Made by a program: the position numbers and the translations under genes. This document shows positions 1 through 12,246 of a stretch of 64,000 nucleotides of DNA, in pieces (the stretch's first letter is position 1; every line of letters begins with the position of its first letter). A model generated the notes under the pieces. That model worked only from the letters and a program-made list of their open reading frames with translations. It had not been told where the DNA came from and did not search any database. The stretch spans positions 3,028,001-3,092,000 of the forward strand of contig NC_081150.1 of the NCBI RefSeq assembly GCF_958295425.1. The letters run 5' to 3'. This stretch comes from Solea solea. Its lineage: Eukaryota; Chordata; Actinopteri; Pleuronectiformes; Soleidae.

Positions 1-169
1 CCCAGTGTGTGTTTCTGTCCCCAGTGCCCTTCACCCTACAGCAGTCTGCCAACACTGTACGTGTGTGTGTACGTCGCGTGAGAGCTGGGCTGTGTGCTCA
101 GTGTGTGTTTTTGTGTGTGTGTGTGTACTTGCATTTGTTACCTCTTTAGGATACACACTTACCTTGTCA

Positions 170-310
170 GGAGCAGTAGTCCTCATGGAGAGCAAAACCT
201 GGTCAAAAACTCCTCAGAATTGGGGCAGAACCTCAATTCTGAGGACCAGGTTTAAGTTTAGGGCTAAGATTTGAATTGTGGTTATGTTAAAGTTAGGGTA
301 AGACATTAAC
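170..310. repeat. Dispersed teleost repeat, copy 1
   Basis: The phrases about a 'gaggacc' core, 'ggttaagg'-like runs and 'aaaacctggtc' resemble, in opposite orientation, the segment at about 51600-51790 (ending 'ggacctcacaaagat'). I recognise this as a common fish interspersed repeat but cannot name the family with confidence. Confidence 0.4.
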
Positions 311-495
311 CTGTTATGATTAAAGTCACCCACCCCTCACTCATCGACCATCCCGACAACACATAAGATTAACAAATATCAAACATAAAACGAGGAAACC
401 CAACTGATGAGAAACCAGAACTCAGGAGGAGTGAATGGAAAATAAACATGTAAATATAACAAATAAAAATGAAATAGATGAATAAATAGTTGATT

Positions 496-727
496 GATAG
501 GTGACAGTGACAACTATTTTTTCCATTATTTTCAGATTTTTCAGCTTCTTAATGTATCGCATAACAAATAAATCATTAAAAGTGAATCATTATGGTTTGG
601 GGACAAAACAAGACATTTGAGAATTCCAGGTTTGGAACATTTTCTGACATTTTACGGACAAAACAGTTTCCCGATTAATCGAGTGAATAATCAACAGATT
701 AATCAATTATGGAAATAATCGTTAGTT
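496..727. repeat. MITE-like 'ATTAATCGATTA' repeat, copy 1
   Basis: The segment shares phrases such as 'gacaaaacaagacattt', 'tttccaggttt' variants and 'gattaatcaattatggaaataatcgttag' with the copies at 3314-3632 and 49294-49590. Three copies in one window identify a dispersed element. The AT-rich inner palindromes fit a non-autonomous DNA transposon. Confidence 0.6.
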
Positions 728-993
728 TCCCCCCTAAACCACTGTTTATAATATCATACCATAATAAAACCACTGTATTATGCTGATTTCAAACTGACCC
801 TTTCACTGCGTGTCTCTATCTCTTTCACACACACACACACACACACTTAGGCAGGTGTTTCCTGTAAGTGCTGCTCTCATCTTCCTCAGCAGCTCAGGTT
901 ATCGGTTTAAAGATATCAGACTAGAGGGACGTGACAGTGGGCAGATAATGTCCGTCACAACTTGCACCCCGTTTGTCTGCATCAGTTAAAGCC

Positions 994-1100
994 ATGGTTC
1001 TCAAACGGTGTTAAGTGAACCACCAGGGGTACGCGAAATTCCTCTGGTGGTACATTGAGGAAATTCAGAAATACTGTTCTACTGTATATACAGGGTATTT
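994..1100. mobile_element. hAT-like terminal fragment
   Basis: The sequence 'tggttctcaaacggtg' followed by 'caccaggggtacgcgaa' is like the ends of teleost hAT elements ('cagtggttctcaaac'). Only one end is recognisable, and no target duplication was found. Confidence 0.4.
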
Positions 1101-2960
1101 GATCAGAGTGGAACTAGGAACTAGGGCATTTTGACCAGAGTGTGGACTCATTCTCTACTCAAGAAGACCTGAAATTTACTCCTCAGGAAAATGTTCAATG
1201 GTTTAGATGAATTTGATACAAACGACTTGTTTGCAACTAGTGTCCCCTGGTGGCCATTTTCAGAGAATACATGTTCAGGGACTTCCTCATTGGCTTCACA
1301 TTCCAGACTCAGAGACTACATCCATTTTTTTATGTACAGTCTGTGTGAAACACAATAAAGCTGAGAAAATATCTCTGGTTATTATTTATCCAAGTCAACA
1401 TGTAAACATAATAACATTGTAGATTTATATTGTGAAATCCATGCTCAAAAAAATAGGTCAATTTTTAATATACGACAGCTTCTTGTACCAAAATGGCTGA
1501 GAGCCAGTTATTGGTGAAGGTGTTAAACCTCTGCCACAAAAGATGAATATCAGATTCTTTTGTGTACTCACTTATCCACAGACTTCCTGTCTCTAAAGGC
1601 TGCTAAATTCATCCCCTCTCTCCCGGGGCTGAGTTTTTGTTTTCTGCATCTGCTCTTCTAAACATCGTCCCTGTCACATCTGCTGCTCTGCGTACGTGAG
1701 ACACACGCGGCGTGTTTGTTCTGTAAGAATCACTCTGTGGCGCAGTGACCCAGACATTATGCTAGAGAGAAAGAAAACACAAGAGAAAGAACACAGCGGG
1801 GATTGTTCTGTGTCCTGTTGGAGGTCAGACATCCATCAGGACCCAAATCAACCAGAAAATCAAAAAAAGAATTGACTGCTTTGTCAATTTTGAAAATCAC
1901 TCTCGCTTCTGCTCAGTTTTTCATTTAGAATATAAATGAAGTGACGCCAATGCTGCTGTGACCTTTAGGCGCGGGTGGAGTCACACTGAGAATAACAAGG
2001 CATGGTCTTCAAACCAGTCGCTACCAGTTCAAACCGCAGGTTTACTGCTGCACCAGAGTGGTGCAGAGAGAGAGAGAGAGCGTTAGACTGAGCATTACAT
2101 TTTTACTCAGAAACAGGACAGGCTGAATAAAAAAAGATGGAAAATGGGAACATGGGGGGGGGGGGGGCAGTGGTAGACAATGGTATTGATAGAGAGAACG
2201 AGTTTAAGACCAAAAAAGAAAATATAATGAGTTAAATAAGACACAGGACATGAAGCTAAAGAGATAAACAAAAACAAAATGGAACAAAAGCAATCAAATT
2301 GATTATTTTTGTGAATGAAGTGAATATAGTTGAGCTTCATCATTATTTGTTTATGACCTGAATATAAAGGGATATACAGTATATACATTGCCATGGCTGT
2401 TGGGGGTGGTCTTTATTTTTTTGTCAGTGTATTTGGTGGTGGTTTTGGGGTGGTTGTTAGTTTAATTTATGTGTTCTCGGAGGAGGGGGGTCCATGGGCA
2501 CATCCTCATAAAAACTTTGTACGGCTAGAATATCAAAACAGATAAATGCGACCAACAATCCTGAGACACCGTTTCAGGTCCAATGTTGTCTTTTTCTTTA
2601 ACATCTGTCCATCCCAAACGTTATGTCTGTCACTACCCTACATACCTCTGTGCATCTTTTGCGTACGGACGTTACACAATACTTATTCTAGAGGGCAGTG
2701 CAGAGTGCTAAGTTGCAGGCATCAACAGAAATGGCGACCGTTGAAGAGGTTATTTTATTGTGCTTCCACAACATCTGGCAGTCATGCTCTATGAAACAGT
2801 CGACAACTATTTTCCTTGGTTTTTCTGACTGATTGGACTATTGACTCTACGCTGCCCCCACTATTCACCGTGGTTTTGCTTTGTTTCATCTGTAAGCTCT
2901 CCTGCGACGTGCACAGCTGTAAATTCTCACTCCTCCCAATCGCTCTGTTTCCACCTACAG

Positions 2961-3228
2961 TTTGACATCAACCAGCTGATGACCTCGGTGAATGTAAGCC
3001 AAAGCCTCAGTCCCGTCCACAAGGTGCCGGGGTCGCCCGCCAGCAACAGCAGCCGTGGCAGCAGTGGCGGTGGTAGCGTGGGGGCCTCCAGCGGCGTGGG
3101 TGTGGAGCAGTCGCCAGTGGACCGCAGCAAAGGTTTCTTCCCCGACGAATCTGAACCGCTCTTGCGCTGCGACTCCACCTCCAGCAAAGACTCCGGCCTC
3201 AGCAGGAACGGCTCCTTCATTACCAAAG
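2961..3228 (+). CDS. tnfrsf21: TNFRSF21 (death receptor 6), penultimate coding exon
   Basis: This exon encodes 89 codons plus one base of the cytoplasmic tail of death receptor 6, a TNF-receptor-family membrane protein that signals through a death domain. The acceptor is a pyrimidine-rich stretch ending CCACCTACAG at 2960, and the donor AAAG|gtaag is at 3228/3229. The translation starts [14 protein letters not shown], contains a low-complexity Ser/Gly/Val stretch ([14 protein letters not shown]) and ends NGSFITK, a flexible Ser-rich tail that would follow the death domain. The single leftover G joins the AG at 4830 to make Glu, giving ITK-EKKDTV across the junction with the frame kept. The intron is 1601 bp. 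The open frame running into the exon from 2841 is intron read-through, so the real start is upstream of the window. Confidence 0.9.
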
Positions 3229-4829
3229 GTAAGTTTTGTTTACAGCCGGTGACAACTTTCCTGGGGCTAATGCTAGAAGAGTGCAGCCAACAGCTTGAAT
3301 TAAGTGATAATTGGAGCTGAAACAATTAATCGATTATTAATCAATAACTAAATTAATCAACAACTATTTTGATAATCGATTAATCGGTTTGAAGCTTTTT
3401 TTTCATAATTAAAACAAGATTTCCGATTGTTTAAGCTTCTTAAATGTGAATATTTTCTTCATTTCCTTGCTCTGGATAACAAAGAAAACAAGACATTTGA
3501 GAGCATCATCATTTCCAGGTTTCACAAACACTGATCAACATTTTTTAAGGTTATTTCATGGACCAAACGATTAATCGAGAAAATAATTGACAGATTAATC
3601 GATTATGAAAATAAGCGTTAGTTGCAGCTCTTGCATATTTTCAGAGAGTCCACTCTCTGGCCAATCCACAGAAGGGTCTGCCAAATTACTATAATAACCC
3701 AAGAGTGTATGGGACTCTGTCTTAATATATTTATATGTTGTTTCTTAATATCACATTCATAATGTTGCATTAATAAATGAAACACTGTATAAAAAATACA
3801 GGTCATTCTGTGTAAAACCTGTGGGAACAGAGAAGATGACACAGGGAAAATCATGGTAGCGTTTCATTGGCAGGTCCACTGCATTTCGTCTTCATCTGAC
3901 TTGGACACACGTCTTCTCACACTCATCTCTCAGATAAGACATGTTTTAAATGCCACAGGTGTCACCTGTATTTGTTTACGCCTCATCAGTTACTCATCTA
4001 AACTTTTCCTATCTTGATTAAAGCTGAAATTTCAAACTTTTTTTTGGCTTCAACTTATCAGAGCTCATGTCACTGAACAAAACTAAAGGATTTCACAGAC
4101 TTTAAACTAAAAACTGTGATTAGAGCAGCTTTAAATGGATGGTATCATTAGGATTTGATCAATACGTTACTGATACCAATTCTCCTTATCGATACTTGTC
4201 GATGCACTTATTGACATTTGGCGCGAAGGATGTTTGAATACAGAGGTGTAATTGACCATTGAGTCAGTGTCTGCAGAAGTTATCAAAAGTATTTAGTGGC
4301 GAATTGTAGAATTTAGCGGAACAACTACTAAAAGACAATGTAAACACTTCTGATCGATATCAGTTTACCTTGAAAGTCCAAGTTTCCCCTTAATGAAAAC
4401 TATATATTATATAAGCAATAGTATATATTTTTTGCTTATATTAAAGCAGAAGTAAGTGACACTGAATATAGTCAAATAAGAGCTGTGCCCTCCAAATTTA
4501 GCAAAGCACAACGTCACATGTCATCACCTGATTTCGGCACCATCGTCACTGTAAGGGAAAGTGAAACATTTGGTGAACTGGACTACAATTTTTTGATAAT
4601 CGATACTGAATCATTCATTTTCTAGGGCCAACAGCCATTAGTGCTAGCTACGTCAAATATTTTACCTACATTTTGATAATGGTATAGTCTGTACAGACAC
4701 TCATTGACCTTCTTCTTTTAACTTCAGGTCACGACATTGGATGGTCTGCCTCCATTCTGCTCTTTCCCTTGACCAATGACGCACTGTATCAATTGAATAA
4801 CAGTTTTTCTTCACTGTCTCCCTCTCCAG
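3229..4829 (+). other. tnfrsf21: Last intron of tnfrsf21
   Basis: GT at 3229 and AG at 4828-4829. Apart from the repeat at 3314-3632, I see only unique AT-rich sequence with no coding content. Confidence 0.85.
3314..3632. repeat. MITE-like 'ATTAATCGATTA' repeat, copy 2 (fullest)
   Basis: The element begins 'gagctgaaacaattaatcg' and ends 'cgttagttgcagctc'. The ends are imperfect inverted repeats of one another (GAGCTG...AAC at both ends), and 'taatcgattat' occurs near both. It belongs to the same family as 496-727 and 49294-49590. It encodes nothing and is probably a non-autonomous DNA transposon. Confidence 0.65.
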
Positions 4830-5059
4830 AGAAAAAAGACACCGTGCTGCGGCAGGTGCGCCTGGACCCGTGTGACCTGCAGCCCATCTTCGACGACATG
4901 CTGCACATCCTCAACCCAGAAGAGCTGCACGTGATCGAGGAGATCCCGGACGCCGAGGACAAGCTGGATCGCCTCTTTGAGATCGCGGGAGTAAAGAGTC
5001 AGGAGGCCAGTCAGACGCTGCTGGACTCGGTCTACAGCCACCTCCCCGACCTGTTGTAG
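4830..5059 (+). CDS. tnfrsf21: TNFRSF21 (death receptor 6), last coding exon and stop
   Basis: This exon encodes the last 76 residues of death receptor 6, from [15 protein letters not shown] to [10 protein letters not shown], stop TAG at 5057-5059. The region is extremely conserved in vertebrate DR6, with motifs [31 protein letters not shown] and [25 protein letters not shown] end, which makes the identification secure. The acceptor is CTCTCCAG at 4829. GC content rises sharply against the flanks, as expected for a conserved exon. A decayed copy of this exon lies at 8978-9130. DR6 is known to act in neuronal pruning and lymphocyte signalling. That is family knowledge; here only the C-terminal tail is visible. 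Confidence 0.95.
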
Positions 5060-7950
5060 TGGAGGATGGAGGAGAAGAGGAAACTGCACAGGCGGTCACA
5101 GACAGTCAGTACAGGATATTATCTAAGTAGCAGAGATTAATCAGATCTGGTGTTGTTCAGAATTAGCTTGGGGTTGATACTGGGGCTGTTGTGTTATTTT
5201 GTCACATGAGCATTAAGTGGCCACTCCCTTCAATGACTTTTTCAACTCTTTACTGGAAGTTTTTTTTTTCTATTTACCCTCCGATCTCCCTCCTTTGTGT
5301 GGTCGGTTTCTCCTCCATCCTCCACCACGATACAGGGTCAACTATCAGTATAGTGAAAACACTATGAGGTGATACTTTATTCACTTTCTTTAACTATGCT
5401 CAGCCTTGTTAAAGGTGGTGTTATACATGTATTATACACCTGAGAAGGACCTGTAAACGCCATTAAACACACACTTAAGCACTTTCTTAATCTTAACTGG
5501 ACGACGACGCCATCTTACAAGGTTGTTTTTTTTTTTTTTTTTTCAACAATTTCAGTGTTACAAAGGGAAACAAGTAACATGGCAGTCATCACTAAGTGAC
5601 TACAGAGACAATAAGCTATAGCTCTACACGACACTGGTATAAAGCTTTGGTTTTCAAAGTTCTTATGAACCGCATTCACGAGTATTTTGTCCGGGTGTGA
5701 ACTGACCCATAAATCATGTGCCTGACCTTGTTGTCCCCAGTCTCACCCCATTCTTTCTTCTATTTTTATTTTTTTTTTTTACTTCCTTCTCTTGCTCTGC
5801 CTTGAACCTGAACAGATCATACAGTATGTGGGTTGTCTTGTAAACACTCTGCCAGACCAACAGGTGGCAGCATCAGATAAGGGAGCCGACCTGCTGCTTT
5901 GCATCCATAGCCGTACATCAGAAACAATAATTTGACACAAATGAGAAAAGCCAGTATTAGTGTAATACTAGAGTAATATTTACTATATTAAATGTTATGA
6001 TATATTGCTTGGCTTTGAACTGTTTGCTTTTGGACAAAAAAGACTTAAGCCGGACTTTTAAAATACATGTAAACATGTTAGTCCTGAAATTGTACTAAAT
6101 AGAATTTGGATTCAAACGTACAGAAGAGGGTGTATACTGTATGTCACCTCTGTTGCATAGTGGAAGATGCCCCATCAGTGGTTGTATTCTGGACATTAGT
6201 CCAATAGAATGTTTGTAGCTCTACTTAACTGTGCATGGAAACATACTAACTGTTTGACTCAGAATTCTGCAGATTGATAACAAATTTAAGAAAAAAAAAA
6301 CCAACGTCAAGTGTTTAATCTGCTTTTAAGACGTGCACTAAACTCTAATTCTCCTGAGATTGTGCAGAGGGGCCGTACGTGTGAACGCAAACACAAGTTG
6401 CTTCTTCTCTCCTAGTATCTTCTTGTTCTTTCGGCTTCTCCCTTTAGGGGTCGCCCCAGCGGATCATCTGCTTTCATCCCCCTCTGTTACATGTCCTTCT
6501 GTGGTCTTCCTCTTTTCTTTTTATTCTCCCATCCTAGTATGATTTCCCTTAAATATCGAAATGTAGGTTGTGTGAGTAATCCACAGCAAGCAAATGGGCA
6601 AGTGTTGTGCCTCATGCATCCTCAAAGGAGCCTGGAGGATCCTCATTTGAACTTTGAAACATCCTCCAGAGATGACCCTGCTGCTGTGAATTAATCTCTC
6701 ACACACGATGTCCAGCTGCGTTCATTATGTGAATGGCGGGTAATGTCTGGACCCTCGGTTCATGTTTAAAAACAGCTTTAGTAAGGCCAACAGAACAGCT
6801 TCAGTGATTGTCGGTTCGTCCTTATTTTAAGTTTTGACGACGTACACAGCTTATGATTGAAATCACTTTCACGCACCGCGCATTGGAGACCCCTCATCCT
6901 GTCTCTCCAACTCGTTCTTAACTCTTCAGGTTTATCTCTTGTCGTCTTTTCTTCTCCAAGTACGCACATGCACATTCTGTGCCCGCTCTCCCTGCACACT
7001 TCAACAAATGTGGCGTCGAAAATGAATGAAATGACCTTTAATTGTGTGAGTGTTGGTGTAGTGAAATTGAACACAAGATTTTTGGGTGGTTGTGTTTTTT
7101 CAAGCAGATGTATGTTGCTACATGCTGTATGTAGTTCACATTAAAATGTAATGATGAATTGTTTTTCTAAAGGAGAGGCAGACGTGTATAGTGTGTGTCC
7201 TTTCTGTAATTCTGACATACTAACATTTCTGTTGTAACTTTTTTCTACATTTATTTTTATTCTTTGTATTGTAGCATCTCTTTGTTGGCATTTGTCTTAT
7301 TATTTTTTTTTATGGCATGTTCCCTCGGGCATTCAGATGTATCCCCCCCCGTGCTTGGCATTACAAGATGACCTGGCTGGGATGTAATATATGCATACTC
7401 TATACTCTACTTGAAGTCTACTTGTGGTACTTGATTTCAATCAGGACGTACAATTAAATTCCTTCCACATTTGACATTCTTAAAATAAGCTCCACCAAAA
7501 AAAAAACAAAAAAAAACAAACAAAGCCCATCAAGGTCCGCAGATGATTTTGCAGGTTTCACAAGAGCAGAAAATGACGGACTCTTGTTTTCAGTAAGCCA
7601 CTTGCCGTGAAAGCTGTACCCTGGTGCTAGAAGTGAACTCTCACTGGTTACCTGACACAGGGGGACGCAACCCTGGACTCAAAGACTATTTTTAAGTATT
7701 CCAGACTGAATGAAGAGGAGTGAAGGCAGTGCTGCTGTGGACTGTCGATGATGATAGTGATGATGAGGGTGTGAGGTGAAGGTGTGAGCTTTTTTGTTTT
7801 CTACTGGAAGTCTGAGACGATGATGATGATGATGATGTGAGATGCAAATGTGGCAGGAGAGTGATTGATTTCATCAAATGTATAACCAGTATGTTTAATA
7901 CTATGTAACCTCTTCAAAATCAACCAATAAAGACTTAAAAACATTTTGTC
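5060..7950 (+). other. tnfrsf21: Probable 3' UTR of tnfrsf21
   Basis: No further coding sequence follows the stop. AT-rich sequence with poly-T runs (5523-5543, 5769-5781) and a GAT trinucleotide tract (about 7815-7837) continues to a clear AATAAA at 7926-7931. A long 3' UTR is usual for this gene. The exact cleavage site is inferred; shorter forms are possible. Confidence 0.6.
7926..7931 (+). terminator. tnfrsf21: AATAAA polyadenylation signal of tnfrsf21
   Basis: AATAAA in the context 'caaccaataaagactt', about 2.87 kb after the stop codon. It is followed within 30 bases by T/GT-rich sequence ('ttttgtcataatgctatgtgcagttgtc'), the usual downstream element. Confidence 0.55.
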
Positions 7951-8977
7951 ATAATGCTATGTGCAGTTGTCTCTTATTTTGTATTCAAACATTGCTTCTT
8001 TTACCATTATTAACACTTCTGTCGCGTTTGTTTCACAGTAAATCAATCGTGCACACACATGTTGCTGCACTGTAGAGAGCATTGTTATTAATTTGTATTG
8101 CTAACAATGGCCCATGATACGTTTGTGTCAATGTTTTATTCTCAACTGGAACGTGGTGAACTCATGGTTGAGGCCACTCCCAATAAATGGATGTGTAAAC
8201 ATGGTGAAAAAGTAGCTTTAGTTAGCTTTACCATCACCCATCTCCTAACCTTTAACCCTGTTTTCCTCCAGAGAAGTGTGGTTGTATGACACGCTCTGAC
8301 AACCCAGGAAACACTTCAAGACAGAGATGACAAATGTGTAACAGGCTCATCACATAGATCTACTTCTACACCTGCTGAAGTCCAAGATATCTCAAGAATA
8401 TTTGTGCTTTATCTCGCCATCAGATATTAGATTGACTTTTCCATCAGGAGTCAATAACTCTCCCTGTCATGCACCAAATTCCATAGAGAAAATCAGTGTT
8501 TTTTTTATCTCATGGTGACAAGGGAGCTACAGGTCTACTGCTGCTTTGTTTGGTTAGTTTGAGTCACTAACCATAACCCTAGGTAAATCCAAAACAACAC
8601 AGATGTCACAAAATAACTAACTAAAACCAATAAATAATTAACTTGATGGAGGAAGCAGTCAAATATTGAGCTAAAAGCATGACTCTTTTGTTAGTAAGAA
8701 GCTTTACTGTTTCCCTGCTGAATTATTAATTTAAACATATTCTGGCACCACAATGAAAGAATGCCCAAAATTATGGGACACGTTACAAATAACGTCTGCC
8801 AAGTTTGAAAGGTCAAAAAGAGTTTGGAAGTTCAGGAGTGACATCACACATGTATGTGGGAGGGGCTGACTACTAATTTACCCTTATGTGACACACCTGG
8901 AGAGAAACACTGGAGTTTTTAAACCCAAACAATAGGGAAGAGAAGAGAGAAACAGGAACATCCTTGTGTATTTAAGA

Positions 8978-9130
8978 AATGCTGCATATCCTGAACCCAG
9001 ATGAGCTGCATATGATTTTAGAATCCCAGAAGTTGAGGATAAGCTGGATCACCTTTTTGAATCTATGAAAGTGAAGAGTCAGGAAAGCAGCAGGATACTG
9101 CCGGATTTTACAGCCATCTCGAAGACTAAA
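8978..9130 (+). pseudogene. Decayed partial copy of the tnfrsf21 last exon
   Basis: The DNA matches the last tnfrsf21 exon over about 150 bp, beginning 'atgctgcatatcctgaaccc' (exon: 'atgctgcacatcctcaaccc'). Conceptual pieces are MLHILNPDELHMI, then after a frame change IPEVEDKLDHLFES and VKSQESSRILPDF. The frame is broken at 'catatgattttagaatccc' and again near the end, and the final SHLPDLL is lost. There is no intron, initiator or 5' part. Third-position and non-synonymous changes show it is old. Sequence after it ('gcggacaaagaaggaggaaatggcacag') still loosely follows the start of the tnfrsf21 3' UTR, so the copied block ran past the stop codon. Confidence 0.85.
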
Positions 9131-9249
9131 GCGGACAAAGAAGGAGGAAATGGCACAGATGAGTCAGCACAGTGTAATGAGAGGTAATGATGAATAAGAA
9201 ATTCTAGTAGTGTAATATTATACATGCCCTAATATTGATATATGGCCTT

Positions 9250-9430
9250 GATGCAGAAGGTCACCTCCCCTGTCTGATCCTGCCCCCTATTGGTCTGGCA
9301 GAGTGGTTACAAGCTGAAATAGAAGGACCTTCAAAAGATGTGTTCAGGGACAGGCAGAGCTAAAGCCGGAAGTAAAAAGGAAAGAATGGAAAAAGGTGAC
9401 CTGCCATGAACCTGGGCTTGTGCCCAATAA
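9250..9430 (-). repeat. Inverted copy of a tnfrsf21 3' UTR segment
   Basis: The reverse complement reads 'cttgtaaccactctgccaga' followed by 'ccaatagggggcaggatcag', matching 5838-5880 ('cttgtaaacactctgccaga', 'ccaacaggtggcagcatcag'). Further matches to 5745-5820 ('ccattctttc', 'ttacttcc', 'ctctgcct', 'tgaaca') keep the same order. It lies just after the pseudo-exon but in the opposite orientation. Confidence 0.65.
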
Positions 9431-12012
9431 ACAAAACATTTTTTATTTTTTCTTGTTTATAAATAGTATGAAATTTATTTTCATATTTCATTTTATTTTT
9501 CTCTGGGAACCCCCTGGGACCTCTTCATAGAACCCTTGGGGTCCCTAGACCTGTTATTGATAAACATTGTTCAAACTACTACAATAGTTTATGTCCTGTG
9601 GGCTAACAGATATCAGAGGTCATTGACAGCTAGACCAGGAGGGGTTGGACTACGTAAATGTAATGATACTCTCTTGGCTCCCAGAATGTGTACATCTTTG
9701 AGGGTGAAATTCTTTGAGGAGTGCCGACATTCAAATACTTTCAGATTTCCATGTGTTGGACGTTGATGGAAAGCTTAGAAATCGCACTTTCGGAATTTGT
9801 AAATAACACAAAATGCCCCTCAGTCTACCTGTTTTTTCCATGGCTTAATAGGGAAACACCTGGACAAAATATCTTTTTTATACCATAAAAATCAAGATCA
9901 AATCCAGTGTGACACAGAATTATAGCTTTTTTTTTCTTCTTGTATTGAAATATCAAGAAAAGCCTGCTTTTGAGGTTTGTGAACTGCTAACTCTTCTGCA
10001 CCAAACTCCATTGATAAAATCAGCATTTTACCTGACACAAGCTTAAGCTTTTACATGGAAATAATGCTTTCTAATGGTAAGATAAAGCAGCAGACATATT
10101 CTTAGGATGTCACAGACTTGTGTTGGCGTGGATATTATTTCATGACATTTTATTTTAGTCCCTGCTGGCAGCCATGCAGTGAACCTTTCAGAGCTCCCCT
10201 TTCTTTCACAAAGAATAAATACTTAATCCTTTGTGCATTTTTCCTTCTGTGACTTATCCTCTGTTTTGTTACACACATGTCCGTGTGATTTGAGTCTAGT
10301 GCGTCCTTATTGTTGTAAATCTGTCCCCCGTCTCATCTAACTACTTACAATGGGGCAGCAGAGAAGGGGGACGCAGCTCTACTTACACCGACTGTAGACG
10401 GTGTGTAGCTTGTACTTGTGTGAGTGTGTGTGTGGGGATGTTTGTGTGATCTGGGCCGTGGAGTTACCGAAAACTGGAGTCACAATGATGTCAAAGATGA
10501 ACCCACCACTTCACAAAGAATGGAGTATTTAACAGAAGAGAATAGAGGGTGTGTGTGTGTGATATTATGTTTCCTGGCAGTCATATTATACAGTAGTTCT
10601 AAATGTGGCCAATGAAATAACCAGGAAAAGAGATTTCTAGACTCCCCTGTGAAGTCGTCCATTTAGTATGTGAGTCATATGAATACAATTTTAAACAACT
10701 AATACAGACATTCCCAAACTTAAGAATGTGAACATGTGATACAAATTCAGTACAGATTATAATCAGTCCACTTTATTTCTGAACTTGCAGATCTTGCAGT
10801 ACCGTCACAGCCCACAAGGGGAAGGTGCAGGTCATCCATGGTGCGGGAATCATAGGAAGGCAGGAAGTGAACATCTCAAACTGTAAGTTTCAAAATAAAA
10901 CAGGAAATGGAACTTGAATGGACATTTGAGAGTTGAAAATAATGAAGTAGTGAACATTGAATTATTGATAGTTTTTCCTCTAGAAATTAGCACAATCCAA
11001 GAGTATTTTTTCAAAAAAGTGTTCATGTATGTTATAAATAACTAATATCTGATTGTTTCTTTTGTATAAGGCTTTTATTTGTATTTGTATTTTTGTTAAG
11101 ATGTTCCATATCATAACAGTTACATCTGTGTTGTAAATATCTAATGACATATTAATAGATGTTTCCTATGATTTTGGATGACAGATAGACTAACTAATAA
11201 TATGTGATGAGTTACTTTGAACCACAGTCATGCAGGATCCTCAGATCCTCAATATCCTCACAGATTTAATAAGAAGCTCAGAGTGGTCTTAAAGACACAT
11301 TTTAAGCCCATTAAAGGAAGTTAAATAAATATTTACCAAAAGCAAATGCTGGTAAAGCAGCACAACAACAAATATTTGATATAATGTGTTATTTTCAACA
11401 CTTATTTTCAGTTGCTGTTGCTGTAATAAACAACATAACTCTTCTGTGACATCACTCCATATGATTTCGGTCACATGACACCTACGGTCAAGTTAAATGT
11501 CCCTTTGTATGAGAGATTAGGATCAGGAAATGAACTGCAGGGTCACATGTGTCACAACTTTGACTCTGATTTGAACACTCAGATACGTATGTGCCAAAAC
11601 AAATTCTAGTGCAACGAGCTTACTAATACACTTTGGAATTGTTTTTCAAGAAGTGATCCTGCAATGCAATAAAAGCATGTTCCTTATCTTACTTCCTTGT
11701 AGAAACTATAATTCTTGTTGTGTAAGGGATAAGAATTCTCACTCAATCCCAGTTGACGTAGGGCAAAAAGGTGGGGCACACCCTGGACAGGTCACAAGTC
11801 TCTATACAACTCTCCCACTCACACCTATGGTCAGTTTGATTAACTTCTGCATGTTTTTCAACTGAGACTTTGTGACAATATTTTCAAACAACACTTCACA
11901 AATCAAACATCGATTTAATTATTGAAAAATATTGTATTTAATTGTATGAAGAATACACGCTCCATGGTTTGTTCCCTGCGGGCGGGCCTTAGGAAGCTGC
12001 CTGCTGATTGGC

Positions 12013-12246
12013 TACTGAGTTTTGGAGCGACGGCTCGATAAACTGAAAGACAGTCGCTGTCTGTCTGGAACTCGCTATCCGTCAACATTTGCCAAAATAA
12101 TTGTAAATATCTAAAGTTTATAATCTGACAAACCTTAGATATTTACAATTATGTTGTCGGATGCTGACGAGTTCCAGACGGACAGTGACTCCAGGCATGT
12201 GGCGACTTCCAGTTCATTGAGCTGTCACTCCAAAACTCTGTACTGC
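12013..12246. mobile_element. Foldback / long-hairpin element
   Basis: Two arms of about 100 bp face each other around a ~12-bp centre near 12124-12135. The left arm reads 'gagttttggagcgacggctc', then 'gtctggaactcg', then 'aattgtaaatatctaa'. The right arm is its imperfect reverse complement: 'ttagatatttacaatta', 'cgagttccagac', 'gagctgtcactccaaaactc'. There is no coding capacity. It is probably a MITE-type DNA element. Confidence 0.75.

Larger units (their letters stand above)
1..2960 (+). other. tnfrsf21: Intron of tnfrsf21 (upstream part outside window)
   Basis: No exon of the gene is supported before 2961, so this is read as the intron in front of the penultimate coding exon. It holds a GT-rich tract near 100-128, a CA microsatellite (about 826-846), a run of 14 G at about 2154-2167, and several dispersed repeats listed separately. 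Short open frames here have no recognisable content. The upstream exons, including the TNFR cysteine-rich repeats, the membrane helix and most or all of the death domain, must lie before the window. Confidence 0.7.

Noticed and set aside
2927..3325. 132-residue - strand frame opposite the tnfrsf21 exon
   Set aside because: Shadow of the Ser/Gly-rich tail of death receptor 6.
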